Source: Asaia krungthepensis NRIC 0535 (lineage in GTDB: Bacteria; Pseudomonadota; Alphaproteobacteria; Acetobacterales; Acetobacteraceae). From it: a stretch of 64,000 nucleotides of DNA. Position numbers and translations under genes: made by a program. Below, in pieces: positions 34,314-44,210 of the stretch (the stretch's first letter is position 1; the number at the start of each line of letters is the position of its first letter). The notes under the pieces are model-generated. The model was not told the origin of the DNA, did no database searches, and saw nothing but the letters and a program-made list of their open reading frames with translations. The stretch is taken from assembly GCF_025995175.1 (NCBI RefSeq), contig NZ_BAPV01000043.1, positions 1 to 64,000 of the forward strand. Direction: 5' to 3'.

Positions 34314-35069
34314 TCAGGTGTTGTTTGCGAAGGCGCGGGCGTCGATCCGCTCAAGCGTCGAGCGTCGATTGGCCGCACCGACCTGCCCGTCTGCCAGGGC
34401 ATTGCCTCCGCGAATGACACGATTGCCTGCAATATCGATTAGTGTGACGGTTTTGGTCTCGCCCGGCTCGAAGCGTATTGCCGCACCAGCGGGCACATCC
34501 AGGCGCTTGCCGTAGGCAGCATCGCGATCGAACTGCAGTCGTGGATTGGCCTCGACGAAATGGAAATGGCTGCCGATCTGGATGGGGCGCAAATCCGTAT
34601 TGGTCACGGCGATTTCGATGGTCGGGCGGCCTTCATTGAGCGTCAGAACACCCTCCTCGGCCTCGACCATACCGGAAACATCTTCACCCCCCTCGCCGAA
34701 AAGCGCAGAATCCGGCAGCGGAAGGAAGCTGCCAAACAGGGCCAGAGCGAGATCGCCCTCTGAGCGGGTGATGGGCGACTGGACGGCAACCAGCTTCGTT
34801 CCGTCCGGGAAGGTTCCCTCGATATGCACCTGTCCGACAAGATCGGCGACGCCGGGCTGAACCTCGCGCTTGCCGAGGATAGTGCCCCCCATGGTCATGA
34901 GTTCTGCCACAGAATGCCGTCCGTCGCGGATCAACTCCAGCAGAACGGTCGAAATCAGGGCGACCGCTTCGGGGTAGTTCAGTCTGAGCCCGCGCGCCAA
35001 TCGGCGCTGAGCGAGGAGCCCGGTTGTTACCAGAGTGAGTTTATCGACCTCATATGGCGCGAGATGCAT
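34314..35069 (-). CDS. ureAB: Fused urease gamma-beta subunit UreAB
   Basis: A 251-residue fusion: residues 1-100 are the gamma subunit ([39 protein letters not shown]..., listed here in part as [10 protein letters not shown]) and the rest is the beta subunit with [18 protein letters not shown] and [18 protein letters not shown]. The same gamma-beta fusion is known from Helicobacter UreA. The chosen start is the conserved MHLAPYE at 35069; upstream codons to 35138 are unsupported. Precedes ureC by 16 bp. Confidence 0.95.
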   Translation of the reverse strand: MHLAPYEVDKLTLVTTGLLAQRRLARGLRLNYPEAVALISTVLLELIRDGRHSVAELMTMGGTILGKREVQPGVADLVGQVHIEGTFPDGTKLVAVQSPITRSEGDLALALFGSFLPLPDSALFGEGGEDVSGMVEAEEGVLTLNEGRPTIEIAVTNTDLRPIQIGSHFHFVEANPRLQFDRDAAYGKRLDVPAGAAIRFEPGETKTVTLIDIAGNRVIRGGNALADGQVGAANRRSTLERIDARAFANNT

Positions 35070-35193
35070 GGTGCTGCCCTTTCGTCCCTGCCGGTTCGTG
35101 ACCGCGTTGTTCCCTCTAGGATTAGGGAAAACCGTCACAAACCGGGCTACGCATTTCTACGTAGCGAGACAGTCGAGCGAAGCCCGTGGTGGT

Positions 35194-35889
35194 TCAGATA
35201 GCCACGTAGCGCCGGACCTCTTCGGCTTCGAGTGTCTCTGCGTCACCGGACACGACCACGCGCCCGCGATCGAGCACCACAATCTGCTGCGCGAGTTCGA
35301 AGGCGAAATCGAAATACTGCTCCACGAGCAGGATCGCCATATCGCCCCGCCGGCGCAGGGCGTCGATCACCCTGCCGATATCCTTGATGATGCTGGGTTG
35401 AATACCCTCGGTAGGCTCATCCAGCACCAGAAGACGGGGCTTGATGACGAGTGCGCGCGCAATTGCAAGCTGCTGTTGCTGACCGCCCGAGAGATCGCCG
35501 CCACGCCGTGTCATCATCTTTCCCAGCACTGGAAAGAGATCGAAAATCTCCTCCGGCAGGCGTCTTTCGCCGCGTGGCAGCAAGGCAAGCCCGGTTTCAA
35601 GGTTTTCACGTACTGTCATGAGCGGGAAGATCTCCCGTCCCTGTGGAACGGTCGCAATTCCCCGTCGTGCCCGCTCATAGGCAGGCAGCGCGGTGATGTC
35701 CTCGCCCTCCCAGGTGATGCAACCGGAGGAGACCGCATGCATGCCGGTCACGGCGCGCAGGGTGCTCGTCTTGCCCACGCCGTTGCGCCCCAACAGACAG
35801 GTGACCGATCCGGGCTCGGCCTTGAGCGAGACACCGCGCAGGGCGATCGCAGCACCATAATGCAATTCGATCTGATCGACATTCAGCAT
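35194..35889 (-). CDS. urtE: Urea ABC transporter ATP-binding protein UrtE
   Basis: A 231-residue LivF-like ATPase. Walker A GRNGVGKTS, signature LSGGQQQQLAIARAL, Walker B RLLVLDEPTEGIQPSI and switch His (LLVEQYFD). The IQPSII variant after the Walker B is typical of UrtE. ATG 35889 (MLNVDQIELHYG) was chosen over 35937, which lies inside urtD. Fifth gene of urtABCDE, ten bases after urtD, and 125 bp before ureAB. Confidence 0.94.
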   Translation of the reverse strand: MLNVDQIELHYGAAIALRGVSLKAEPGSVTCLLGRNGVGKTSTLRAVTGMHAVSSGCITWEGEDITALPAYERARRGIATVPQGREIFPLMTVRENLETGLALLPRGERRLPEEIFDLFPVLGKMMTRRGGDLSGGQQQQLAIARALVIKPRLLVLDEPTEGIQPSIIKDIGRVIDALRRRGDMAILLVEQYFDFAFELAQQIVVLDRGRVVVSGDAETLEAEEVRRYVAI

Positions 35890-35899
35890 GACTGATCCC

Positions 35900-36640
35900 T
35901 CACCGTCCAAGATAGACTTCAATGACGCGCGGATCATTGCTGACCGTATCGAGCGGCCCTTCCGCCAGAACCGCGCCTTCGTGAAGCACCGTCACGGTCA
36001 CATCCAGCGCCCGCACGAAATCCATGTCATGCTCCACCACCACAACGCTGCGCGTACGATTGATCTCGCGCAGCAACCCGGCGGTTTCGGCGGTCTCTGC
36101 ATCGGTCATACCGGCGACAGGCTCGTCCACAAGCAGCAGATCGGGCTCCTGTGCCAGCAGCATGCCGATCTCGAGCCATTGCTTCTGGCCGTGACTGAGC
36201 CCACCCGCAGCGCGCGTACTTTCGGCACCGAGGCGGATGGTGGCGAGAAGCCCTTCGATACGCCGGATCTCATCGGGGGTTAGCCGGGCGAAAAGCAGCC
36301 TGTGCGGGCGTCGGAGGCCCTTGAGGGCGAGCAGAAGATTATCCCAGACGCTCAGGGCCTCGAACACGGTCGGTTTCTGGAACTTGCGTCCGATCCCCAG
36401 TTCGGCAATGGCAGGTTCGTCCAGACGGGTCAGGTCATGACCCCGAAAGGTGACGCTCCCCGTATCAGGACGGGTCTTGCCGGTGATGATATCCATCATT
36501 GTCGTTTTGCCAGCGCCATTAGGGCCGACGATCGCGCGCATTTCACCCGGTGCAAGGGTGAGCGAGAGGCCGTTGATGGCCCTGAACCCATCGAAGCTGA
36601 CGGAAACATCCCGCAAATCGAGAAGAGCGGCGGTCGTCAT
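35900..36640 (-). CDS. urtD: Urea ABC transporter ATP-binding protein UrtD
   Basis: A 246-residue LivG-like ATPase. Walker A GPNGAGKTTMMD, signature region GGLSHGQKQWLEIGMLL with the SHGQKQWLE variant characteristic of UrtD, Walker B LLLVDEPVAGMTDAE and switch His in VVEHDMDFV. Energises urea import with UrtE. Its start overlaps the urtC stop by four bases. Confidence 0.95.
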   Translation of the reverse strand: MTTAALLDLRDVSVSFDGFRAINGLSLTLAPGEMRAIVGPNGAGKTTMMDIITGKTRPDTGSVTFRGHDLTRLDEPAIAELGIGRKFQKPTVFEALSVWDNLLLALKGLRRPHRLLFARLTPDEIRRIEGLLATIRLGAESTRAAGGLSHGQKQWLEIGMLLAQEPDLLLVDEPVAGMTDAETAETAGLLREINRTRSVVVVEHDMDFVRALDVTVTVLHEGAVLAEGPLDTVSNDPRVIEVYLGR

Positions 36641-37761
36641 GCATTCGATCCTTCAGGATTGGTGATTTCAGGCGTTACCTCCTCGTCGCGCTTGCGCGGC
36701 ACATGGCGCAAAAGCCCCATGACGCCATTCGGCAGGAAAAGTGTGGTGGCGAGAAACAGCGCGCCCAGCCCGTAGAGCCAGAATTCGGGCAGGATGGCGG
36801 TGAAGAGGGTCTTGCCGAAATTGACCAGAACTGCCCCGATCACAGCGCCCGTCAGCGTGCCACGTCCCCCGACCGCTACCCAGATCACGGCCTCGATCGA
36901 GTTGGCCGGAGCGAACTCGCCCGGATTGACGATCCCGATCTGAAGCACGTAGAGCGCGCCACCCAGTGCTGCTATGAGGGCCGAGACGATCCAGACCACA
37001 AGCTTGACCTGCTCCGGGCGATAGCCAAGAAAGCGCGTGCGCGATTCAGTGTCGCGCACCGCCACCAGAACCCGGCCGTAGCGTCCTCCCATCAGAGCGC
37101 GTGCACCCATCAACACGGCGCCGAGAATCACGCCGGTCAGCGCCAGAAGCACGGCCCGCGTGCTTGGCGCGGTGAGGTCGAAACCCAGCACATCCTTGAA
37201 TCCGGTCAAACCGTTATTGCCGCCGAAGCCAAGCCCGTTCTGGAAGAAAGCGAGCATCAGCGCATAGGTCAGCGCCTGGGTGATGATCGAGAGATACACC
37301 CCTGAGACTCGCGAGCGGAAGGCGAGCCAGCCGAACAGCCCCGCCAGCACAGCCGGGACACCCAGCATGAGCACCACGCCAACCAGAAAATGGTCCGATC
37401 CCCACCAATACCAGGGGAGGCGATGCCAGGAGAGGAACACCATGAAATCGGGCAGGTCCGCATTGCCATAGACCCCGCGTGCGCCGATGGCGCGCGTCAG
37501 GTACATGCCCATGCCGTAGGCCCCGAGGGCGAAGAACGCAGCGTGGCCGAGGGTGAGAATACCCGCAAAACCCCACACCAGATCGACCGCAAGGGCAAGC
37601 AGGGCATAGGAGAGATATTTTCCGCAAAGCGTCACGACGAAAGGTGAGACGCTCAATGCGCTGCCCTGGGGCAGCAGGCTGGCCAGCGCCAGAACGAGGG
37701 CGAGCACGACGACGAGGAGCGCCGTCCAGCGCGCGCTGCGGAAGCTGAAATGGGTGCTCAT
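36637..37761 (-). CDS. urtC: Urea ABC transporter permease UrtC
   Basis: A 374-residue LivM-like inner-membrane permease with about ten hydrophobic segments. The blocks GFAGILTLGHAAFFALGAYGMGMYLTR, GFGGNNGLTGFKDVLGFDL and AVRDTESRTRFLGY match UrtC; the PNGVMGLLR motif lies near the end. ATGA overlaps at both ends tie it to urtB and urtD. Confidence 0.95.
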   Translation of the reverse strand: MSTHFSFRSARWTALLVVVLALVLALASLLPQGSALSVSPFVVTLCGKYLSYALLALAVDLVWGFAGILTLGHAAFFALGAYGMGMYLTRAIGARGVYGNADLPDFMVFLSWHRLPWYWWGSDHFLVGVVLMLGVPAVLAGLFGWLAFRSRVSGVYLSIITQALTYALMLAFFQNGLGFGGNNGLTGFKDVLGFDLTAPSTRAVLLALTGVILGAVLMGARALMGGRYGRVLVAVRDTESRTRFLGYRPEQVKLVVWIVSALIAALGGALYVLQIGIVNPGEFAPANSIEAVIWVAVGGRGTLTGAVIGAVLVNFGKTLFTAILPEFWLYGLGALFLATTLFLPNGVMGLLRHVPRKRDEEVTPEITNPEGSNA

Positions 37762-39371
37762 GATTCGATCCCCCGACCGCGCATCGGGAACATGCCGCGC
37801 GGATGGCGCTGAATGAACAGGATGACGAGGACCAGCAGCAGGATCTTGCCCGAGACCGCACCGATCAGCGGTTCGAGGCCCTTGCCGCCAAGTCCGAGTG
37901 CGAGCGCCGCCGCCAGACTGCCCCAGAGATTGCCAACCCCGCCGAAGACGACGACGAGAAAGCTGTCGATGATATAACCCTGCCCGAGATTGGGGCTGAC
38001 ATTATCAATCTGACTGACCGCGACACCGGCCAGACCGGCAATGCCCGAGCCCAGACCGAAAGTCAGCGCGTCGATACGCGCCGTGCGGATCCCCATCAGG
38101 GCGGCCATGCGTCGGTTCTGGGTGACGGCACGCATATGCAGTCCGAGCGGGGTGCGTCGAAGCACCAGCATCAGGGCGGCCATGACAGCTATCGCGAACA
38201 GGAAGATGGCGAGGCGCACCGTGGTGATTTCAAGCCCGCCCAGTGCGAAGGCACCCCCGAGCCAGCCCGGTGTGGTGACGGCCACATTACTCGGTCCGAA
38301 AACGGAGCGCACAGCCTGCTGCAGGATGAGTGAAACGCCCCAGCTTGCGAGGAGCGTCTCGAGCGGTCGCCCGTACAGGAAGCGGATCACGCCGCGCTCG
38401 ATCAGGATACCCAGCCCGCCGCTGACGACGAAGGCAGCGGGCAGAGCGAGAATCAGACTGAACGGCGAGAGCGCCGGGATATAAGAGGCAATCAGACGCT
38501 CGACGACGAAGGTGGTATAGGCGCCCACCATCATCAACTCACCATGGGCCATGTTGATGACGCCCATCACCCCGAAGGTGATGGCGAGCCCCATGGCCGA
38601 GAGCAGCAGGACGGAGCTCAGGCTCACCCCGTAGAACAGATCCTGGGCGTAACTCCAGAGCCTGAGCCGGAAGTCGATGGAGGCAACGGCTTTCTTTGCG
38701 GCTTCGCGCGTTTGTGGCGCCAGAGCCTCAAGGGCTGCGGCCCGCGTCAGCAGCGACCTCGCGCCCAGTCCGCCTGTTTTCTTTATGGCGGAGACGGCGG
38801 TAAGCTGCTCGTTCAGGGCGACGGGCGGTGCGCCAGGGCTCAGCAGGATAGCCGCGCGCGCAGCCTCGAATTCCGAGCGCAGGGATTTGTTGGCCGGGTC
38901 GGCGCTGGCGTGATCCAGGGCGGGCAGCATCGAGGCATCGGGATGGGTGAGCATGCGCGACAGGGCGTCGTGCTTCTCGGCCCGGCTGCCCTGCGCCAGA
39001 AGGAGTTCGGCCCGCGCCGTGGCGAGAACCAGACGCACGCGGTTATTGACACGAACCGGATGGAGGGAGGCGGGGTCGATGTCCGCATTCTGCTGGCCCG
39101 TACGTGCATCGACCAGACCCGTTCCTGCATGGATGTACACGCCCTCTGATCCGGCCATGAGCTTATGGGCGCCAAGTGCCTGCAGTGTCGCGAGGGCCTT
39201 GTCATCGCCGGATCGGCCGAGCGCCTCGATCCCGGCGATGATAGCGTCGAAATGCGGGGAGGCCAGCTGGGCGTAGGGATCGGGTGTTGCCTCCTGAGCC
39301 CCGGCGGGGGCACAAGGCGAGCCGAGGACCAGCGCGAGGCACAGGGTGAAAGCGAGACCTGCCTTACGCAT
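37758..39371 (-). CDS. urtB: Urea ABC transporter permease UrtB
   Basis: A 537-residue protein. A Sec signal (GLAFTLCLALVLGSPCAPAGA) and about 230 residues of periplasmic helical domain precede a LivH-like permease with about eight membrane segments (LAITFGVMGVINMAHGELMMVGAYTTFVVE). The long periplasmic extension is normal for UrtB and longer than LivH. Its start overlaps the end of urtA by eight bases. Confidence 0.95.
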   Translation of the reverse strand: MRKAGLAFTLCLALVLGSPCAPAGAQEATPDPYAQLASPHFDAIIAGIEALGRSGDDKALATLQALGAHKLMAGSEGVYIHAGTGLVDARTGQQNADIDPASLHPVRVNNRVRLVLATARAELLLAQGSRAEKHDALSRMLTHPDASMLPALDHASADPANKSLRSEFEAARAAILLSPGAPPVALNEQLTAVSAIKKTGGLGARSLLTRAAALEALAPQTREAAKKAVASIDFRLRLWSYAQDLFYGVSLSSVLLLSAMGLAITFGVMGVINMAHGELMMVGAYTTFVVERLIASYIPALSPFSLILALPAAFVVSGGLGILIERGVIRFLYGRPLETLLASWGVSLILQQAVRSVFGPSNVAVTTPGWLGGAFALGGLEITTVRLAIFLFAIAVMAALMLVLRRTPLGLHMRAVTQNRRMAALMGIRTARIDALTFGLGSGIAGLAGVAVSQIDNVSPNLGQGYIIDSFLVVVFGGVGNLWGSLAAALALGLGGKGLEPLIGAVSGKILLLVLVILFIQRHPRGMFPMRGRGIES

Positions 39372-40692
39372 GACGCGATCCGAGGCAGGCCTTTTTCTGG
39401 GTGTCGTAATTCCCGCAATTGATGGGAGCGGTCCAGTCGCCTGTCAGATGCGCGGTTTCCGGCACATAAGGCGACCAGGCCTGGCCCGGCACCTCGTGGG
39501 GCGTCTGCCACACCACATTGAACTGCCCGTCATCCTGGATCTCGCCAATATAGACCGGCTTGGTGATGTGATGATTGGGCAGGACCTGCGCGATCCCACC
39601 TGTGAGGTTGGGCTGGCGCAGCCCCACCATGGCGGCAATGACCTTGTCATGATCGGTCGTGCCCGCCTTTTCCACGGCCTGCACCCAGAGATTGAATCCG
39701 ATGTAATGGGCTTCCATCGGGTCGTTAGTCGTCCGTTTCGGGTTCCTGGTGAATTTATGCCAGTCAGCGATGAACGCCTTGTTGGCGGGCGTATCGATGC
39801 TCTCGAAGTAATTCCAGGCCGCAAGCTGCCCGACCAGGGGCTTGGTATCCATGCCTGCCAGCTCCTCCTCACCGACGCTGAAGGCCATGACCGGAATATC
39901 GGTGGCAGTGATGCCCTGGGCCCCAAGCTCCTTGTAAAAGGGCACATTGGCATCGCCATTGATGGTCGAGATGACAGCGGTCTTCTTTCCGGCTGAACCG
40001 AAGGCCTTGACCTGCGAAACGATGGTCTGCCAGTCGGACTGACCGAAGGGCGTGTAATTCACCATGATATCGGAATCCGCCACGCCCTTGGATTTGAGAT
40101 AGGCCTGCAGGATCTGATTCGTGGTACGCGGATAGACGTAGTCCGTCCCGATCAGGGCAAAGCGCCTGGCGCCGCCGCCATCCTCGCTCATGAGATAATC
40201 GACCGCCGGAATGGCCTGCTGATTGGGGGCCGCTCCCGTGTAGAACACGTTGCGGCTGCATTCCTGCCCCTCATATTGCACGGGATAGAACAGGATGCCG
40301 TTCAGCTCCTCGAAGACAGGCAGTACCGATTTGCGTGAGACGCTGGTCCAGCAGCCGAAGACCGAGGCCACCTTGTCCACACTCAGAAGCTGACGGGCCT
40401 TTTCGGCAAAAAGCGGCCAGTTAGAGGCGGGATCGACCACCACGGGCTCGATGGGACGCCCCAGCAGCCCGCCCTTGCGATTCTGGATATCCACCAGCAT
40501 CAGCATGACATCCTTGAGCGTCGCTTCGCTGATTGCGAGTGTGCCTGAAAGCGAGTGCAGAATGCCGATCTTGATGGGCTCGCCCGAAGGCGCGGCGGCA
40601 CGCGCGCGGCCGGTTCCGGCCAGCATCGCAGCAGAAGCGGCGAGGGTGAAACGGGCAAAGGCGCGGCGTGAGACGGGCGGGAGGGAGGTCAT
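39364..40692 (-). CDS. urtA: Urea ABC transporter substrate-binding protein UrtA
   Basis: A 442-residue periplasmic binding protein. SRRAFARFTLAASAAMLAGTGRARA is a Tat-like leader. The mature domain has IKIGILHSLSGTLAISEATLKD, GLLGRPIEPVVVDPASNW and FGCWTSVSRKSVLPVFEELNGILFYPVQYEGQECS, typical UrtA blocks. ATG 40692 was preferred because the leader follows directly. First gene of the operon, divergent from the NCS1-kinase gene across a 116-bp control region. Confidence 0.95.
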   Translation of the reverse strand: MTSLPPVSRRAFARFTLAASAAMLAGTGRARAAAPSGEPIKIGILHSLSGTLAISEATLKDVMLMLVDIQNRKGGLLGRPIEPVVVDPASNWPLFAEKARQLLSVDKVASVFGCWTSVSRKSVLPVFEELNGILFYPVQYEGQECSRNVFYTGAAPNQQAIPAVDYLMSEDGGGARRFALIGTDYVYPRTTNQILQAYLKSKGVADSDIMVNYTPFGQSDWQTIVSQVKAFGSAGKKTAVISTINGDANVPFYKELGAQGITATDIPVMAFSVGEEELAGMDTKPLVGQLAAWNYFESIDTPANKAFIADWHKFTRNPKRTTNDPMEAHYIGFNLWVQAVEKAGTTDHDKVIAAMVGLRQPNLTGGIAQVLPNHHITKPVYIGEIQDDGQFNVVWQTPHEVPGQAWSPYVPETAHLTGDWTAPINCGNYDTQKKACLGSRHA

Positions 40693-40808
40693 GGCGATCG
40701 GGTTCCTTCTCGGAGAATGCCCGATTTGGTCCCGAAACCATGGTTCCAGCCTATACGCAGTCTTGCGTATCGCCGCTATGTATCCCGCGTTGTCTAGTCG
40801 ATGGTGGA

Positions 40809-43800
40809 ATGAAAATGCCGCAACACACCAGTCTGCGTGGTCATGCAAGCCGCCTGCGTATCGTACGCACGCGGCGCGACTACAATGTGTGGGTTGCCGA
40901 CCAGTCGACCGAGGATTTCGCGCTCAGGTTCACGGCAACAACGGCGCGCGCCGCGACGCCGTGGCGGGCTGCACTGGCTGCGCTCGGCTCCATCTCCTTC
41001 ATGGCGCTGGAGGCCATAGGGGCAACACTTACCCTCGCTTTTGGCTTCGGGAATGTCGCGCTCGCTGTCTGTCTTGTCTGCGCGGTCATTTTTCTGGTCA
41101 GTCTGCCGATCACGGTTGCAGCGTCACGCAGTGGCCTCGACATCGATCTTCTCACCCGCGGGACGGGGTTTGGATATATCGGATCGACGCTGACTTCCCT
41201 GATCTATGCAAGCTTCACGTTCATCTTCTTCGGCATCGAGACGGCAATCCTCGCCGCAATGCTGTCACGCATCGACTCCCTCCCCCCCTGGCTCACCAAT
41301 ATCATCGCGGCTCTGATCGTGATCCCGCTTGCCACCGGCGGCTTCAAAGTCATCGCCCGGTTTCAGGTCCTCACAGCGCCTCTCTGGCTCGCGCTCAATA
41401 CCATACCCTTGATCGCCGTTCTGGCGGTGCATCCTGACTGGGCAGGTGAATGGACAGGATTCACAGGACTGGGCGATCGTACCGGGCTGAACCTTCTCTC
41501 GGTCGGAAGTGCAGCCTCTGTGATGATGGTTCTGATCTGCCAGAGTGCAGAACAGGTCGATTTTCTTCGTTTTCTCCCTGAGCGAAACGAGGCAAACCGC
41601 CTTGCCTGGTGGCTCTCGGCGCTGATCGGAGGGCCGGGCTGGGTGATCCTCGATGCCGTGAAGATCATGGCAGGGTCATTTCTTGTCTGGGTAGCCCTGC
41701 ATCTCGGTCTTTCCCCTCAGGAAGCGGCACAACCTCAGGCCATGTACAGGCTCGCCTGGGAGACGCTTCTTTCGCCTCCCTTAGCCATCATGGCGACGCT
41801 GCTCCTGATCGTGATCGCGCAGACACGGATCAATTTGACCAATGCCTATGCCGGGTCGCTCGCCTGGTCCAATTTCTTCTCGCGGCTGACCCATAGTCAT
41901 CCGGGACGCGTCTTCTATATCTTCTTCACGATCGGTCTGGCCCTTGTCCTGCTTGAGGCGGGCATCGTCAGCACCATAGAGACGGGGCTCGTTCTCTATG
42001 CAGTGCTTGCTACCTCGTGGATGGGTGCGATCGTGAGCGACCTTGTCCTGTGCAAGCCGCTTGGGTTCAGCCCGAAATCCATAGAATTCAGGCGCGCCAT
42101 GCTGCCAGACCTGAACGTTGTCGGCCTCGGAGCGATGGTGGCAGGAGCCTTGGTGGGCCTGCTTGCCCAGGGCGGCGTGCTCGGTGACATTCCGCAGGCC
42201 TTTGCGCCGTTCCTGTCCCTCCTTGTCTCTATCGCTCTGGCGCCCCCCCTCGCATTCATCACGGGGGGCAGGACCTATCTGGCGCGCCGTCCGCCCCGTG
42301 CGACAACGGCCGATCCCCATCGCGCGATACACTGTGTTCAGTGCGAAAGACATTACGAAGCCCCCGACATGGCATTCTGCCCGGCTTATGGGGGCATGAT
42401 CTGTTCTCTCTGTTGCTCTCTCGACGCGAGATGTCATGACCGGTGCAAGCCGCCCGCGACACGACTCATCCAGCAGCTTTCCCGGCCATTACGACTGCTG
42501 CCGAGAGTGATATCCCGATGGGTTAAACATCCTGTAGGTCAGTTCCTAGCGATCTTTCTCATCGTGCTGACCTGCGCGATGTTCATCTCGATATCAGAGT
42601 TTTCTAGGCTGCATCCCTATCTGCTGCTCTGCATCGTATCGGCCATCGGGTCACTTATGGTCGTGTTGGCCCGGCAGAGCCAGCAGATCGCCACAACCGA
42701 GACGGAGCGACAAACCCATCTGCTCCTGAATGAAATCTCGGCCCATAAGCGCACAGACGCAGCCTTGATCCGGGCACGCGAGAAAGCCGAGGCGGCGAGC
42801 CATGCCAAGACGCGTTTCCTGAGCGGGATCAGCCATGAAATCAGGGCTCCCCTCAATACGATCATGGGGTACGCTCAGATACTCGAAGCCGATGAGCGCA
42901 TGCCTCTTGATCGGCTCAATGCCTTGCGCACTATACGTGAGAGCGGCGATCATATGACGGCACTCCTGACCGGGCTTCTCGACATCTCGCGCATTGAGGC
43001 AGGTCGCATCGAGATCTACCGGGACCGGATCCCGTTCTTGGCTTTTCTTGACTCCGTAGTGCAGATGGTGCGCCCCCAGGCAGCCGCAAAAGGGCTGGAC
43101 TTCATTTACCGGCCCGGCATGCTCCCGAAGATGGTGAACGGGGATGCGCATCGTCTCCGACAGATACTACTCAACCTGCTGTCGAACGCGATCAAGTTCA
43201 CGCCCAGCGGTACGGTGCAGTTTCGCGTCAACTGGCGGAGCCAGATCGCGGAATTCCTCGTCGAGGATACCGGACCGGGTATTGCCCCGCGGCATCACGA
43301 GCGCATATTCGAGCCTTTCGAGCGCGCTGCGGGAGATTCCATCCCGGGCACGGGGCTCGGTCTGACGATCACCCGCCTTCTTACCGACGTACTTGGGGGG
43401 GAACTGACATTCACCTCATCCGAAGACGCACAGGATCACGGGACACGGTTCCGGGTCCGGCTTTTTCTTTCCGATCGGGAGGAGAGCGCGCCACAACGTC
43501 TGATGCAACTCCCTATTGCCTATCACGGCCCTGCACGTCGGGTTTTGGTGGTCGATGATAATCCGGGCCATCGGGGTCTGCTCCGCGACATGCTGGCCCC
43601 GCGCGGCTTCACGGTCGAGACCTCTGAGGACGCCCGGCAATGCCTGGATATGCTTTCCAGCTTCAACCCCGAGCTGCTGCTTCTGGATCTTTCCATGCCA
43701 GGGATGAATGGGCGTGAACTGGCTCTGCACATACGCGAGACCGGCAGCAATGCTGTCCCGATCATCTTCATCACAGGGAATATGACCGAACTCGCCGCAC

Positions 43801-44210
43801 AGCGTGTTGCCTCGCTGGAGGATTGCCCCGTGCTCGGAAAGCCAGTCGATTTCGTTCTGTTGTTCGAGGCCATGGGGCGGCTTCTCGGCCTCGAATGGAC
43901 ATTGCGCGGCAACTCTGCCCTCGCCGCAGAAATCGACACATCATCTCCCGCTCTGGCGGAAAATACGGCCTTCGAGGGCAGCAAAGCGCCGGTTTCAGAG
44001 CATCTCCCAGATACGACGCTCTCCGCTGAAGACCGGCAGAGACTATCTGGTTTCGTTCAGCGCGGCGATCTGCGCGGCTTTCGCGCCGCTCTTGAGGATA
44101 TCGCTACGGCCCATCCGGCGCTCGAGAACACGCTCTCTCCGATGCGGCAAGCGGCAGCGAGCTACCGACTGCAGGATCTTGCGGCTCTGGTAAAGGGAGA
44201 TCAGCCATGA
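40809..44210 (+). CDS. NCS1 permease-fused hybrid histidine kinase
   Basis: About 1133 residues. Residues 40-520 are a twelve-helix NCS1-type permease domain (ALGSISFMALEAIGATLTLAFG). Next is a Cys-rich, probably zinc-binding linker (HCVQCERHYEAPDMAFCPAY, then CSLCCSLDARCHDRC), two membrane helices, a kinase core with phosphoacceptor FLSGISHEIRAPLNTIMGYAQ, ATPase N-box NLLSNAIKF and G-boxes DTGPGIAP and GTGLGLT, then a receiver domain (VLVVDDN, LLLDLSMPGMNG). The start could be 40809 or 40815 (better RBS spacing). Divergent from urtA, so it probably senses urea or a related nitrogen compound. ATGA-coupled to the response regulator. Confidence 0.88.
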   Translation: MKMPQHTSLRGHASRLRIVRTRRDYNVWVADQSTEDFALRFTATTARAATPWRAALAALGSISFMALEAIGATLTLAFGFGNVALAVCLVCAVIFLVSLPITVAASRSGLDIDLLTRGTGFGYIGSTLTSLIYASFTFIFFGIETAILAAMLSRIDSLPPWLTNIIAALIVIPLATGGFKVIARFQVLTAPLWLALNTIPLIAVLAVHPDWAGEWTGFTGLGDRTGLNLLSVGSAASVMMVLICQSAEQVDFLRFLPERNEANRLAWWLSALIGGPGWVILDAVKIMAGSFLVWVALHLGLSPQEAAQPQAMYRLAWETLLSPPLAIMATLLLIVIAQTRINLTNAYAGSLAWSNFFSRLTHSHPGRVFYIFFTIGLALVLLEAGIVSTIETGLVLYAVLATSWMGAIVSDLVLCKPLGFSPKSIEFRRAMLPDLNVVGLGAMVAGALVGLLAQGGVLGDIPQAFAPFLSLLVSIALAPPLAFITGGRTYLARRPPRATTADPHRAIHCVQCERHYEAPDMAFCPAYGGMICSLCCSLDARCHDRCKPPATRLIQQLSRPLRLLPRVISRWVKHPVGQFLAIFLIVLTCAMFISISEFSRLHPYLLLCIVSAIGSLMVVLARQSQQIATTETERQTHLLLNEISAHKRTDAALIRAREKAEAASHAKTRFLSGISHEIRAPLNTIMGYAQILEADERMPLDRLNALRTIRESGDHMTALLTGLLDISRIEAGRIEIYRDRIPFLAFLDSVVQMVRPQAAAKGLDFIYRPGMLPKMVNGDAHRLRQILLNLLSNAIKFTPSGTVQFRVNWRSQIAEFLVEDTGPGIAPRHHERIFEPFERAAGDSIPGTGLGLTITRLLTDVLGGELTFTSSEDAQDHGTRFRVRLFLSDREESAPQRLMQLPIAYHGPARRVLVVDDNPGHRGLLRDMLAPRGFTVETSEDARQCLDMLSSFNPELLLLDLSMPGMNGRELALHIRETGSNAVPIIFITGNMTELAAQRVASLEDCPVLGKPVDFVLLFEAMGRLLGLEWTLRGNSALAAEIDTSSPALAENTAFEGSKAPVSEHLPDTTLSAEDRQRLSGFVQRGDLRGFRAALEDIATAHPALENTLSPMRQAAASYRLQDLAALVKGDQP

